A DNA stretch of 42,077 bases from an uncultured Bacilli bacterium (GCA_934086395.1 CAKOIE010000011.1:1-42077), one strand, 5' to 3'. Positions 31,637 to 40,387 are shown, numbered from the stretch's first letter. Notes: generated by a model from the letters alone, not told the origin. Made by a program: numbers and translations.

Positions 31637-31816
31637 TTATTCTGATGCGTTGCGATAAATGATCATAGCTGTAAAGCAATAGATTTGTTCTTCCCCTACG
31701 GCGGTTATTGCAACACTATATTTAATATCTAATAATTCATCTATTTCTTTTAAAAATGAATTAACAGAATTTTCTAAATCTTTTTCATGAGATTCATCAA
31801 AAACTTTAACTTTCAT
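31637..31816 (-). CDS. Cse60-like small sporulation-associated protein
   Basis: A 59-residue ORF with a strong AAGGAGG site 5-6 nt before its ATG. It reads MKVKVFDESHEKDLENSVN at the start, then LDIKYSVAIT and CFTAMIIYR. This matches the Cse60 pattern (xVKVFxxxxEKxLExxINxFL, DIxYSxxV, YSAMIIYR). In Bacillus cse60 is sigma-E controlled; the role is unknown. It lies between tdk and the flippase gene, all on the minus strand, with 18 nt to the flippase start. Confidence 0.75.
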   Translation of the reverse strand: MKVKVFDESHEKDLENSVNSFLKEIDELLDIKYSVAITAVGEEQIYCFTAMIIYRNASE

Positions 31817-31831
31817 ATTTCCTCCTTATTA

Positions 31832-31843
31832 TTGTTATAACAA
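31832..31843. promoter_or_regulatory. 12-bp palindrome upstream of the cse60-like gene
   Basis: TTGTTATAACAA is perfectly symmetrical and lies 16 bp before the start codon. It could be an operator, or chance. Confidence 0.25.
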
Positions 31844-31872
31844 AATGGAAGAAAGAAATTTGTCTAAAATGT

Positions 31873-32403
31873 TTATTTGTTTAATCTTTTTCTTAAACAT
31901 TTAGGACAAAGAGCAATATAGTTATCGTTACCAACTAATATATCACTATCTTTTGAACCTGTATAATATGTGTATGAGGCATCTCTATTGCAATCATTAC
32001 ATGATGCATGTAAAAGAACTATTTCATCGGATATGGCCATTATGTCAGGCATAATTCCAAATGGTTTTAGCTCACTAGTTAGATTTAATCCAGCAATAAA
32101 TACATCTAAATCTCTATTTATAGATAAATCAATTAGTACATCAATATTTCCTTGCATAAAATTAGCTTCATCAATAAATATAGTTGTTATTTTATCATTT
32201 AAATAATTATAAATATCATTTAGGTTATTAATTAATATTGCTGTAACTTCTTTTCCATTTCTTGTTTTTATAATACCATAATCTCTAGTGTCTATTTTAG
32301 GTTTAAAAAGTAAAATTTTACTTTTATGATATTTTTTATCATATTCTTTTAATAATTCATCGGACTTTCCACTAAACATTGGTCCTGTATATAATTTTAT
32401 CAT
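31873..32403 (-). CDS. tdk: thymidine kinase
   Basis: A 176-residue type II thymidine kinase, salvaging thymidine to dTMP. P-loop KLYTGPMFSGKSDELL (about 3-18), FIDEANFM (Walker B, about 74-81), and the lasso region with the zinc Cys pairs CNDC and CPKC. Slightly shorter than E. coli Tdk, as in most Bacillota. The start is behind AAGAGGAAG. Confidence 0.95.
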   Translation of the reverse strand: MIKLYTGPMFSGKSDELLKEYDKKYHKSKILLFKPKIDTRDYGIIKTRNGKEVTAILINNLNDIYNYLNDKITTIFIDEANFMQGNIDVLIDLSINRDLDVFIAGLNLTSELKPFGIMPDIMAISDEIVLLHASCNDCNRDASYTYYTGSKDSDILVGNDNYIALCPKCLRKRLNK

Positions 32404-32449
32404 TTTATATTACTTCCTCTTTTATAAATATACATTATTTTATGGTTTA

Positions 32450-32484
32450 TAGCAAATAAAAATTGGATATATAAAATCCAATTT
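32450..32484 (-). terminator. terminator of the DUF5684-like gene
   Basis: A 9-bp perfect stem, AAATTGGAT with ATCCAATTT, 7-nt loop, followed by TTATTTGC on the minus strand. Confidence 0.65.
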
Positions 32485-32485
32485 A

Positions 32486-33385
32486 TTATTCAAGTGGTTC
32501 TCCACACATCATACAATTTTTTAAGGAGTACTCATTTTCAAAGCCACAATTATTACAATGTTTGGTTACTTTTATTCCACTATTTACTTCTTCATTAACC
32601 ATTTTTGGTAGTTCAACTGTTTCTTCTAATATATCATTATCTATAGTTGGTACTTTATTTGTTTCAAGTGTTTCTAATTCAAGAGTTGGTTCGTTATTAA
32701 TATCTAAATTTAAATCAGATTGTTTTAATTTTGTTAAAGTATCTACTAATTCTTCTGTTTGGTTAGTTTTGGCATTTGGTTCTGGCATAGGCATTTCAAA
32801 AGCACTAGTTATATCTTCATCATATTTAGGTTCTTTGGAAACTTTTGGTGGTTCTTGATTAATATTTATGTAAGCGTTATTTAGCTTTGTTACCTCAGGA
32901 ATCTTAGCTTCTTCAGTATTTAGAGCCGGTGCTTCAACAAATTCGGGTATTCTTTCCCCTACTTTATTTTCAGTTGGAGCAGATGCTTGCTCAATATTAG
33001 ATGCAACTACTTCGTTTATTTTTTTATTTTTTTGATTGTTTTTTGATAATATTAAAACTAAATAATAAATATTAGGAATAAATATATATAAAAGTCCTAA
33101 TGCAGATGATTTATTTAGCTTTTTAGGAATATTGAACGATGCAACAATCATACCAATAATATTTGCTACTGGTAAAAGAATTAACCAACCAGGAAGATCT
33201 CCTAATTTTAAATATGTCCAACCATTATAAATAGGAATAATACTTTTCCAACCTTTTTCACCTAGTTTATCAAATAAAATCCATTGTTCAATAATAGTTA
33301 AAACACTTATAATACCAAATACTCTAACTATATAACTATAATACATAATCATTTCACTAAAATATATATCGTTTGTATACTCCAC
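32486..33385 (-). CDS. membrane protein with DUF5684-like domain and C-terminal zinc ribbon
   Basis: A 299-residue protein. Residues ~15-115 hold three or four membrane helices with KGWKSIIPIYNGWTYLKL, a signature of the DUF5684 group. A long acidic, unstructured linker (about 130-270) follows. The end is a single zinc ribbon: KHCNNCGFENEYSLKNC and MMCGEPLE (four Cys in two CxxC pairs). No function is known; such layouts are common in gut Bacillota. It lies just downstream of the spoVA operon but has its own transcript, because a terminator separates them. Confidence 0.75.
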   Translation of the reverse strand: MEYTNDIYFSEMIMYYSYIVRVFGIISVLTIIEQWILFDKLGEKGWKSIIPIYNGWTYLKLGDLPGWLILLPVANIIGMIVASFNIPKKLNKSSALGLLYIFIPNIYYLVLILSKNNQKNKKINEVVASNIEQASAPTENKVGERIPEFVEAPALNTEEAKIPEVTKLNNAYININQEPPKVSKEPKYDEDITSAFEMPMPEPNAKTNQTEELVDTLTKLKQSDLNLDINNEPTLELETLETNKVPTIDNDILEETVELPKMVNEEVNSGIKVTKHCNNCGFENEYSLKNCMMCGEPLE

Positions 33386-33438
33386 TTTAATAACCTACCT
33401 TTTTATATTACATAAAAAATATATCACAGCAAAAATAA

Positions 33439-33463
33439 AATAGCAAATAATTTTTTGCTATTA
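33439..33463 (-). terminator. terminator of the sigF-spoVA operon
   Basis: A 9-bp stem, AATAGCAAA with TTTGCTATT, 6-nt loop, followed by TTATTTTT on the minus strand. The spoVAE stop codon overlaps its base. Confidence 0.7.
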
Positions 33464-33811
33464 ATCTTTAGGGTTAAAAAATATAATTAAGATAAAAGAA
33501 AAGATAATCGTAGCTGATATACCTAATGAAACTCCGGCTAGTAGATTATTAAAGATACCTAAAAATCCATCGCTTAGATAACCATAGTAGACACTGTTAG
33601 TTATAGTGTTACCAAATGATATGATTGGTAAGTTAGCACCTATTCCAACTTTAGATACTATTTTATCATAGATTCCAAAGACACTTAGGAATGATCCTAT
33701 AACTACAAATAAACTAGTTATATGACCAAAGGTTAATTTGGAATTGTTCATGATTATTTGGCTAATTAAACAAATTGTTCCGCAAAATAGGAAGGAATAA
33801 AGTATTGTCAT
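33461..33811 (-). CDS. spoVAE: stage V sporulation protein AE
   Basis: A 116-residue membrane protein of the SpoVAC/SpoVAE family with three to four helices; the ILYSFLFCGTICLISQ start and GANLPIISFGNTI region are typical of SpoVAEB. It is part of the inner-membrane channel for dipicolinic acid uptake and release. Start ATG 33811 follows GAGGTG at normal distance and overlaps spoVAD by 4 nt. Confidence 0.9.
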   Translation of the reverse strand: MTILYSFLFCGTICLISQIIMNNSKLTFGHITSLFVVIGSFLSVFGIYDKIVSKVGIGANLPIISFGNTITNSVYYGYLSDGFLGIFNNLLAGVSLGISATIIFSFILIIFFNPKD

Positions 33812-34746
33812 TTTTGCACCTCGATTGTTATTGCATTGGTTATTGAAGGTATTGTCTCTTTTTGATTTACTAATTCTGGATTGTGTAGGGATCCAGTTGA
33901 TAATAAAAGTACTTTTTTATATTTTTTGATATTTATTAAATTGTAGAAATATACAAGTGGTAAACAAGCTGGTCCACTTGCTCCACTGGTACTTGTATCT
34001 CCAAAAAGAATTTCACCGGCATCTAGGTAATTTTTTAATTTATATCCATTTTTGGTACATAGTTCTTTGAAAATCTTACTACCTACTTTACCTAAATCAC
34101 CGGTTACGATTAAATCATAATCTTTTATGGTAGTGTTAGTTTTAGTTAAGTGATTAATTAGGCAGTCAAAAGCACTTGGAGCCATTACTGCACCCATATT
34201 GTAGGTATCTTTAATGTATGAATCTATGACGTTGCCAATAGTTCCATTTAAAACTTTAATGGTTGTTTTTTGATTTGTTAAATGAATTCCAATTGCACAT
34301 GTAGCAGTTTGGGTACTTCTTTTTACTTTAGGAGCACCATATTCAACGGGAAATCTAAATTGTTTTTCAGCGTTTAAGTTGTGAGAACTAATTAATAATG
34401 TTCCTTTGTTAATGGCTTTACTTTCAATGAAATTTGATAATGTTGTTATTCCTCCGGAAAATGATGCGCAAGCTGAATATAGTCCTATATAAGGAGTGTT
34501 TCTATTTTTCATGCTAATGTTAGAACTTGCTAGTTGGTTCTCTAAATTAGAAGCAATTACTAAATCAGAAGATGGTAAATTATTTATTACTTCATTTAAC
34601 ATTTTAACTTCACATTTAAATGGTGTTTTTTCACCATAATAGTAATCATTCATTACTTTATCAGGATTTTTAATATTACCATTTGCTTCTTTTTTACTTA
34701 CTACTGTATAAAATTTATCAATATAAACATTTTTAAATTCAAACAT
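33808..34746 (-). CDS. spoVAD: stage V sporulation protein AD
   Basis: A 312-residue soluble thiolase-fold protein (SpoVAD). IGLYSACASFSGGITTLSNF gives the ketoacyl-synthase-like active site Cys region, ATCAIGIHL and GALGDTSTSGASGPACLP-like ends follow. It binds dipicolinic acid in the spore SpoVA channel. AAAGGTGAT is 5 nt before the ATG. The gene overlaps spoVAC by 8 nt. Confidence 0.95.
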   Translation of the reverse strand: MFEFKNVYIDKFYTVVSKKEANGNIKNPDKVMNDYYYGEKTPFKCEVKMLNEVINNLPSSDLVIASNLENQLASSNISMKNRNTPYIGLYSACASFSGGITTLSNFIESKAINKGTLLISSHNLNAEKQFRFPVEYGAPKVKRSTQTATCAIGIHLTNQKTTIKVLNGTIGNVIDSYIKDTYNMGAVMAPSAFDCLINHLTKTNTTIKDYDLIVTGDLGKVGSKIFKELCTKNGYKLKNYLDAGEILFGDTSTSGASGPACLPLVYFYNLINIKKYKKVLLLSTGSLHNPELVNQKETIPSITNAITIEVQK

Positions 34747-35176
34747 TTAGAATCACCTTTAATATTCCCATAAAGAAGCCACTTACGATGGCATATAGAA
34801 TTACACTTCCAGCTAGTTTAAAATAATTAGAGCCTAAACCCGTAATTAATCCATCATGTTTATAATCTAGGGCAGATGAGGTAACACTGTGGGCAAAACC
34901 GGTAATTGGAATGATTATTCCGGATTTAAATTTTTCAATAATTGTGTCAAATTTTCCTAAGCAAGTTAATAAAGCAGAAACAAAGATAGCAATTAAGATT
35001 ACATAAGATGTGGCATCTAGTTTAGAAACATGGCAATTGTTTATTAAAAATAAACGAATTATTTCACCAGTCATTCCAATAGTTCCTCCAGAGATAAACG
35101 CTAAGATATAGTCTTTTTGATTATCTTCATGGGGAGTAAATTTTTTAACAATTTTTAAATATTCATTTTTATCCAT
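34739..35176 (-). CDS. spoVAC: stage V sporulation protein AC
   Basis: A 145-residue membrane protein; LAFISGGTIGMTGEIIRLF and PITGFAHSVTSSALDYKHDGLITG mark the SpoVAC family, paralogous to SpoVAE. It is the mechanosensitive-like pore component of the dipicolinic acid channel. No strong ribosome site precedes its ATG. It lies 26 nt after the sigma gene. Confidence 0.93.
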   Translation of the reverse strand: MDKNEYLKIVKKFTPHEDNQKDYILAFISGGTIGMTGEIIRLFLINNCHVSKLDATSYVILIAIFVSALLTCLGKFDTIIEKFKSGIIIPITGFAHSVTSSALDYKHDGLITGLGSNYFKLAGSVILYAIVSGFFMGILKVILNV

Positions 35177-35202
35177 AAAATCACATTTTTATTATTAACC
35201 AA

Positions 35203-35850
35203 TTAACTTTTTATATACTCTTTAATTTTAGCTTTACCTTTTTTCTCTATTCGTGATACTTTAACTTGGGATATTCCTAAGAGACTAGCAGTTTCACTTT
35301 GTGTTAAATCTTCGAAGTACCTACTTAAAACGACTTTTCTTTCTAAATCATTAAGTGTTTTTAAGGAATCATTAATTAAAATTTGACTATCTAAATCCAT
35401 TGCTTCCCCAATTGCATCAATGTAAGATAATCCATCTTCAGTTATTTTATCATCTAAACTTACAGATTCTTTGGTAACGTTTAGAATGTTTATAATTGTT
35501 TCTTCATCTATTTCTAAAAATGAGCTTAACTCGGTTGTGGTTGGAGTTCTACCTAGTTCTTCTTGTAACATGGTGATAGCTTTTTTAATTGATTTTGATA
35601 ACCGCAGGTATTCCTTGTTTAACTTAATAGTTTGGGAATTATTTACAAACTCAAACATTTCACCATAAATGTACATATAGGCAAAGTTTATAAAGTTTTT
35701 TCCAACATTTTCATTGTAGTTACGATAGGCTTTAATCAAACCTAAACTACCAGCTTGATATAAGTCACATAACTCGACGTTGTAAAAATTTTTAGCGACC
35801 TTATAAATTAAAGGCTCATACTTCTGTAATATTATTTTTTCTTGTTCCAT
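35203..35850 (-). CDS. sigF: sporulation sigma factor, sigF-like
   Basis: A 215-residue sigma-70-type factor without region 1. Region 2: LCDLYQAGSLGLIKAYRNYN, then FAYMYIYGEMFEFV; region 3 includes TIKLNKEYLRLSK; region 4: LTQSETASLLGISQVKVSRIEKKG. Size and short form match sigma F, G, B. The position, directly upstream of spoVAC-AD-AE, matches the Bacillus order sigF-spoVA, so I favour sigF; sigG or another sporulation sigma remains possible. spoIIAA and spoIIAB, which normally precede sigF in the same operon, are absent here. A GAAAGGAAG site precedes the ATG. Confidence 0.8.
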   Translation of the reverse strand: MEQEKIILQKYEPLIYKVAKNFYNVELCDLYQAGSLGLIKAYRNYNENVGKNFINFAYMYIYGEMFEFVNNSQTIKLNKEYLRLSKSIKKAITMLQEELGRTPTTTELSSFLEIDEETIINILNVTKESVSLDDKITEDGLSYIDAIGEAMDLDSQILINDSLKTLNDLERKVVLSRYFEDLTQSETASLLGISQVKVSRIEKKGKAKIKEYIKS

Positions 35851-36037
35851 TTTTTCTTCCTTTCAAAAATAATATACTTTTTTATGAGAGTCACTTAAAT
35901 AACTTCGACAATCTATATCTTTTTATGATAATTTATTGTGTAAAGTATAGGTGTAAAATAGTGTTAAGATAACTAGTTTAGTAGCAATTTGCTTATAAAT
36001 TATTTAATAATTATACACAATATAAAGTGTAAACTAA
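35851..36037. other. sigF upstream regulatory region, no gene
   Basis: No ORF with a ribosome site. Contains the Spo0A box and an AT-rich stretch with a possible -10 (TATATT) about 25 bp before the start codon; no clear -35. A loosely repeated inverted motif (TTATTGTGTA near 35933, TACACAATA near 36014) may bind a regulator. Confidence 0.4.
35904..35910 (-). promoter_or_regulatory. Spo0A box upstream of sigF
   Basis: TGTCGAA on the minus strand is an exact match to the Spo0A consensus, 54-60 bp before the sigF-like start codon. In Bacillus the sigF operon is Spo0A-activated, so the location is as expected. Confidence 0.65.
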
Positions 36038-36074
36038 AAAAGATAATAATTAAATCGTGTTATTATTATCTTTT
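36038..36074 (-). terminator. terminator of the HAD-like gene
   Basis: A 13-bp perfect stem, AAAAGATAATAAT with ATTATTATCTTTT, 11-nt loop, then TTAG on the minus strand. It is also usable from the + strand. Confidence 0.6.
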
Positions 36075-36096
36075 GGTTTTAATTTAAAAAATTATA

Positions 36097-36510
36097 TTAA
36101 TTGTCAGTTTCTAAGTCTTTAATTACCTCATTATATAATCTAAGTAATTCATTATATGTTTGATTTAATCCTGCTCTATCATCAAGCAATATATTATAAT
36201 ATACTTTTCTTCCTCTAAAAGGAATAAAAGGTGCATCATCATTTATTGAATTATATGGTAAATTTTCTTTTTCAAGAATTGATTTTATTTCGTCATATCT
36301 ATTTGGTTCAGAAGAAGTAAATACGATAAAATATGCATAATTTTTATATTTTCTAATTAGGTCTTTGACCATCTCATATGAAGCGTTTGTGTGATGATAA
36401 TCAAAAACTGTACTATCTAAATCATACGCGATAATTAATTTTTTATGTTTTTCAAATTCATCCTTTAGTCTATTATAAGACTTTTCTTTATCTAAATATT
36501 CATCTATCAT
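36097..36510 (-). CDS. HAD-fold phosphatase-like protein
   Basis: A 137-residue protein. IIAYDLDSTVFDY (about 28-40) is the DxDST form of HAD motif I; FIVFTSSEPNR is motif II; LLDDRAGLNQTYN near the end has the acidic motif III/IV. The set is a small HAD without a cap domain, similar to those in phage and mobile regions. Substrate unknown. AAAGGAAAC precedes the start. The next gene upstream is 47 nt away, so the two are probably co-transcribed. Confidence 0.75.
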   Translation of the reverse strand: MIDEYLDKEKSYNRLKDEFEKHKKLIIAYDLDSTVFDYHHTNASYEMVKDLIRKYKNYAYFIVFTSSEPNRYDEIKSILEKENLPYNSINDDAPFIPFRGRKVYYNILLDDRAGLNQTYNELLRLYNEVIKDLETDN

Positions 36511-36557
36511 TTTTTGTTTCCTTTCTTTTTTTTGTTAAAAAATTGACAATATATTTG

Positions 36558-37034
36558 TTATTTCATTACTAAAATATGATTTTGACTAATTTTTATATTT
36601 CTTTTTATTGATGTTGTACCGACTTCTTTATTCTCTTGTATAATAGCAAATTGATCTAATAATGTAGCCATTTTGGTAACTATTTCAGTATCAGTATTTG
36701 ATATTATTTCTTGTGCTATTTTCTCATCGCAAGAAATAATTGATCTAATTTCTCCAGTACTTTTAATAGGTATTAATAGTCCCAATAATTGTGCTGTATT
36801 CAAAGCAGTGCCCAAATTTAAATAACTATTTTCTGGATTACTACAATCCTTTTTAGGACATATATCTTGAAATAAATCTCTAAATTCAGGTAATAAATAA
36901 AATGTGTATAACTTTTTTTCTAATTCGTTATCATTTATAATTGGAGAATAACCATATATAAAATTCATTGCACAATATAATTTTATAAAGTCAACCTCAG
37001 AAAATTTGGAGTATTTAACTGTTTCTTTAATCAT
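36558..37034 (-). CDS. hypothetical protein
   Basis: A 158-residue soluble protein I do not recognise. The start at ATG 37034 follows AAGGAG; the frame extends further upstream without a ribosome site. It begins MIKETVKYSKFSEVDFIKLY and has two Cys (CPKKDC), then a helical C-terminal half. No motif is clear enough to name a family. It seems to form an operon with the HAD-like gene. Confidence 0.55.
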   Translation of the reverse strand: MIKETVKYSKFSEVDFIKLYCAMNFIYGYSPIINDNELEKKLYTFYLLPEFRDLFQDICPKKDCSNPENSYLNLGTALNTAQLLGLLIPIKSTGEIRSIISCDEKIAQEIISNTDTEIVTKMATLLDQFAIIQENKEVGTTSIKRNIKISQNHILVMK

Positions 37035-37150
37035 AATAAAATCTCCTTCTAAATAAAATATTATCATAAATTATAATCTTAGTAAATTTTAAACTCAAAA
37101 TCATATTACTTCATAGATAAATAGCTAATCAATAAATTTAATGTGTAAAC

Positions 37151-37179
37151 TAGACAAAATGAAAGAATTGTACTATAAT
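37151..37179 (+). promoter_or_regulatory. sigma-A promoter of the RNase J gene
   Basis: TAGACA, 17 bp, TATAAT on the + strand. A ~50-nt leader then leads to AAGGAGG and the ATG at 37238. Confidence 0.75.
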
Positions 37180-37237
37180 TATTAAGCAATTTGAACTTTT
37201 AAATTTTTTTATTAAGTTATTAAGGAGGAAGATATAT

Positions 37238-38902
37238 ATGAAAAATGAGGAAGTTACGTCTATATTCGCTTTAGGTGGATTAGGTGAAGTTGGAAAAAAT
37301 ATGTATGTTATTGAACATAAAAACGAGATTGTCATTATTGATGCTGGTGTTATGTTTCCGGAAGCAGGACTTTTGGGTGTTGATTATGTTATTCAAGATA
37401 TTACATATTTAAAACAAAATGAGGATAAGATTAAGGCTTTAGTTATAACTCATGGACATGAGGATCATATTGGTGGTATTACTTTCTTACTACAAAATGT
37501 TAATATTCCAGTTATTTATGCTTCTAAAATTGCATGTGATTTAATTGTTAAAAAGTTTGAAGATAAAAATATGGAATATAAAAACTTAAAAGAGTTTGAT
37601 GCTGATACTGTGTTAAAGTTTAAATATATGACAGTTTCTTTTGTAGGAACTACCCACTCTATTCCAGGAAGTTATGCAGTTGTTATTAAGACACCTAATG
37701 GCACAATATTTGAAACAGGAGATTTTAAGTTTGATTTAACACCTATTGGACCAATGGCTGATATTCATAAGATGGCTGACCTTGGGAAGGAAGGCGTTAA
37801 GATTTTACTTGCAGATAGTACAAATGCGTGTGTTCCAGGATACTCTAATAGTGAGTCTTTGGTAGATGAAGCACTTAATGATGTATTTGCAATGCATACT
37901 TCAAGAATTATTATTGCGACATTTGCATCTAATATTTATCGTATTAAACATATTGTGGAAACTTGTAGAAAGAATAATCGTAAGATTGTTACTTTTGGTA
38001 GGTCTATGGAAAATGCGAAAGAAATTGCAATTAAAAATAATTTAATTACTGATAAAACAATATTTATTGATGCTAATGAGGCTAAAGATTTAAAGAAGAA
38101 TCAAATTTGTATTTTATGTACTGGTTCTCAAGGTGAACCCCTTGCGGCTTTATCTAGAATTGCTAATGGAACACATAAACAAATTACTTTGTTACCTGAT
38201 GATATTGTTGTATTTTCTTCTAGTCCAATTCCAGGAAATAAGGCGTCTATTAATAAAATTATTAATAAGTTATATTTAAAAGGTGTAAGGGTTTATACAA
38301 ATTCAGAGTTATCTGATATTCATACTTCAGGACATGCTAAACAAGAAGAACTTAAATGGATGCTTAGAATTATTAAACCTGAGTATTTTATGCCAGTTCA
38401 TGGTGAATATAGAATGCTTAAAACACATGGTGATTTAGCTAATTTATGTGGAATACCCAAAGAAAATATCTTTATTTGTAAAAATGGGGATTCTGTTGAA
38501 TTAACTAAAGATGGTGCAAGAATTGGTAAACATATTCAAGCAGGTGATATATATGTTGATGGATCTAGAGTTGGGGATGTTGGTTCTACCGTTATTAGAG
38601 ATCGTCAATTTATGTCTAAAGAAGGTATTTTATGTGTCATTATAAATGTTAATCCAAATACGAGAGAACTATTACTTAAACCAAATATTACTACTAGAGG
38701 ATTTATTTTAGTTAATGAAAATGCGGAATTAATTAAAAGTATAGAGGATAAAGTTAATAGTGTTGTTAGAGAATCTCTTAAAAATGGTTATAGTTATGTT
38801 GATTTAAAAAATCAAATTATTTTAGAATTATCTCCCTTTATTAATGAGTTAACAGGTAGAAGGCCAATTATTATTCCTGTTATTATGGAAGTTAAAAATT
38901 AA
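37238..38902 (+). CDS. rnj: ribonuclease J
   Basis: A 554-residue metallo-beta-lactamase / beta-CASP ribonuclease of standard length, processing and degrading mRNA in the cytoplasm. THGHEDHIGG (near 74-82) supplies zinc ligands; GDFKFD (motif with metal Asp) and the beta-CASP motifs around FGRSMENAKE, SSSPIPGNKAS and GHAKQEELKWML follow. The C-terminal domain is present. I cannot tell J1 from J2. A terminator of its own is not visible; the ZIP gene follows after 30 nt. Confidence 0.95.
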   Translation: MKNEEVTSIFALGGLGEVGKNMYVIEHKNEIVIIDAGVMFPEAGLLGVDYVIQDITYLKQNEDKIKALVITHGHEDHIGGITFLLQNVNIPVIYASKIACDLIVKKFEDKNMEYKNLKEFDADTVLKFKYMTVSFVGTTHSIPGSYAVVIKTPNGTIFETGDFKFDLTPIGPMADIHKMADLGKEGVKILLADSTNACVPGYSNSESLVDEALNDVFAMHTSRIIIATFASNIYRIKHIVETCRKNNRKIVTFGRSMENAKEIAIKNNLITDKTIFIDANEAKDLKKNQICILCTGSQGEPLAALSRIANGTHKQITLLPDDIVVFSSSPIPGNKASINKIINKLYLKGVRVYTNSELSDIHTSGHAKQEELKWMLRIIKPEYFMPVHGEYRMLKTHGDLANLCGIPKENIFICKNGDSVELTKDGARIGKHIQAGDIYVDGSRVGDVGSTVIRDRQFMSKEGILCVIINVNPNTRELLLKPNITTRGFILVNENAELIKSIEDKVNSVVRESLKNGYSYVDLKNQIILELSPFINELTGRRPIIIPVIMEVKN

Positions 38903-38932
38903 CATATTTTTTATTCTATCATACTATATAAT

Positions 38933-39733
38933 ATGGTAGAATTTTTTATTGAATTAAATCCAATTTATCAGGCATTGCTTGCTTGTACATTTACATTTCT
39001 GGTTACAGCACTAGGAGCTGCTCTTGTATTTTTGGTTAAAAAAGTTAATCAAAATTTAATGGATATTCTTCTTAGTATATCTGCTGGTATTATGCTTTCA
39101 AGTTCAATTTTTTCTTTAATTATTCCAGCACTGGATAGTTCGGATGATATTGGTTGTAATGCATCTATACTGCTTTCTATTGGAATTATGGTTGGGGCTT
39201 TATTAATTTATTTTTGTGATTATTTGTATAATAAGAAAGAAAAAAAATTAAAGAGGTTAAAAAGAAATAAGAAAAAAAATAATGTTAATAATTTATTAAT
39301 TTCGATGACTATTCATAATTTTCCAGAAGGAATGGCAATTGGTGTTGCTTTTGCGGGTGTTTATTATGGGAGTATTTCAAGTATTACGGCTGCTATATCA
39401 TTAGCAATAGGAATTGGTATTCAAAATTTTCCAGAAGGTTCTGCAATTAGTTTTCCGTTGTATAAAAATGGTTATAGTAAATTTAAATCATTTGTTATTG
39501 GTGGATTAACTGCTATAGTTGAACCAATTGGTGGGGTTATTGGAGTTTTAATTGCTCTTAGATTACCTGTTTTATTACCATTTTTACTATCTTTAGCTGC
39601 TGGATCAATGTTTTATGTAATTGTTAAGGAATTAGTGCCTGAGGCAATGCAAAATAAAAATAAAGAACGTATGGCTCTTTATTTAATAATTGGATTTATT
39701 ATTATGATGTTTTTAGATATCTCTTTAGGATGA
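38933..39733 (+). CDS. ZIP family metal transporter (GufA/ZupT-like)
   Basis: A 266-residue zinc/iron permease with about eight helices. Helix 4 MTIHNFPEGMAIGVAFAG and helix 5 IGIQNFPEGSAI carry the two HNxPEG-type metal motifs (the second has Gln in place of His). It should take in Zn2+ or another divalent metal. There is no ribosome site; TATAAT lies immediately before the ATG, so a leaderless transcript or a dependence on the upstream rnj message is possible. The stop is inside the terminator hairpin. Confidence 0.88.
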   Translation: MVEFFIELNPIYQALLACTFTFLVTALGAALVFLVKKVNQNLMDILLSISAGIMLSSSIFSLIIPALDSSDDIGCNASILLSIGIMVGALLIYFCDYLYNKKEKKLKRLKRNKKKNNVNNLLISMTIHNFPEGMAIGVAFAGVYYGSISSITAAISLAIGIGIQNFPEGSAISFPLYKNGYSKFKSFVIGGLTAIVEPIGGVIGVLIALRLPVLLPFLLSLAAGSMFYVIVKELVPEAMQNKNKERMALYLIIGFIIMMFLDISLG

Positions 39734-39745
39734 TATCTTTTTATT
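39715..39745 (+). terminator. terminator of the rnj-ZIP unit
   Basis: A 7-bp stem, AGATATC with GATATCT, 10-nt loop, followed by TTTTATTTT. It contains the ZIP stop codon and the end of the opposing gene. Confidence 0.7.
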
Positions 39746-40384
39746 TTCAAATATGTTATTGAAATCTTGAGGTATATTTGTTATTAATTCAATAGGTTGA
39801 TTTGTTATCGGATGAGTAAATTTTAAATAGTAATTATGAAGGCCTAATCTTCCTATTGGATTTTTGTTTGCTCCATATTTTTTATCTCCGATTAAGGGAT
39901 GATTAAGACTAGAAAATGTTACTCTTATTTGATTTTTTCTTCCCGTTTTGATGTTTATATCTAGTAAAGTATATTTGTTAGTATTTTTAATAGGAGTGTA
40001 TTCAGTGATACATTTTTTACCTTTTTTTGGGTCTGTAGTTTGATATGTTTTTAAATCTTTTCCTTCATACAAGTAATTTATTATTTTATTTGGTTTATCA
40101 ATTTTTCCAATTACTACTCCATAATATTTTCTTATTACTTTATCCCATGTTGATTGAAATTTTAATTTTGCTTTTTCATTTTTAGCAAATACGACGAATC
40201 CGGATGTATCTTTGTCTAATCTATTTACAATAAATACTTTTTGATTCTTTTTATGAAGATAGTTATATACTTCATGATAAAGTGTTTTTTCTTTTTCTTT
40301 ATCGGTTGCAATTGTTAGTATTCCCGATGGCTTTGAAACAACTAATATGTTTTTATCTTCAAAAGCGATATTTAATTTTTTCAT
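39725..40384 (-). CDS. RluA-family pseudouridine synthase
   Basis: A 219-residue rRNA pseudouridine synthase. The catalytic motif VNRLDKDTSGFVVFA (near 51-65) has Asn in place of the usual His of HRLDxxTSG; the Asp is present. Also LVVSKPSG, KYYGVVIGK, INIKTGRKNQIRVTFSSLNHPLIGD and YGA. No S4 domain is present, so it is a short member, of the RluA/YlyB type, and the target U cannot be read from sequence. It overlaps the ZIP gene end by 9 nt. Confidence 0.88.
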   Translation of the reverse strand: MKKLNIAFEDKNILVVSKPSGILTIATDKEKEKTLYHEVYNYLHKKNQKVFIVNRLDKDTSGFVVFAKNEKAKLKFQSTWDKVIRKYYGVVIGKIDKPNKIINYLYEGKDLKTYQTTDPKKGKKCITEYTPIKNTNKYTLLDINIKTGRKNQIRVTFSSLNHPLIGDKKYGANKNPIGRLGLHNYYLKFTHPITNQPIELITNIPQDFNNIFENKKISS

Positions 40385-40387
40385 ATA

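Noticed and set aside
35933..36022. Inverted TTATTGTGTA / TACACAATA as a terminator
   Set aside because: The arms are ~70 bp apart and imperfect, with no T-run; kept only as a possible operator remark.
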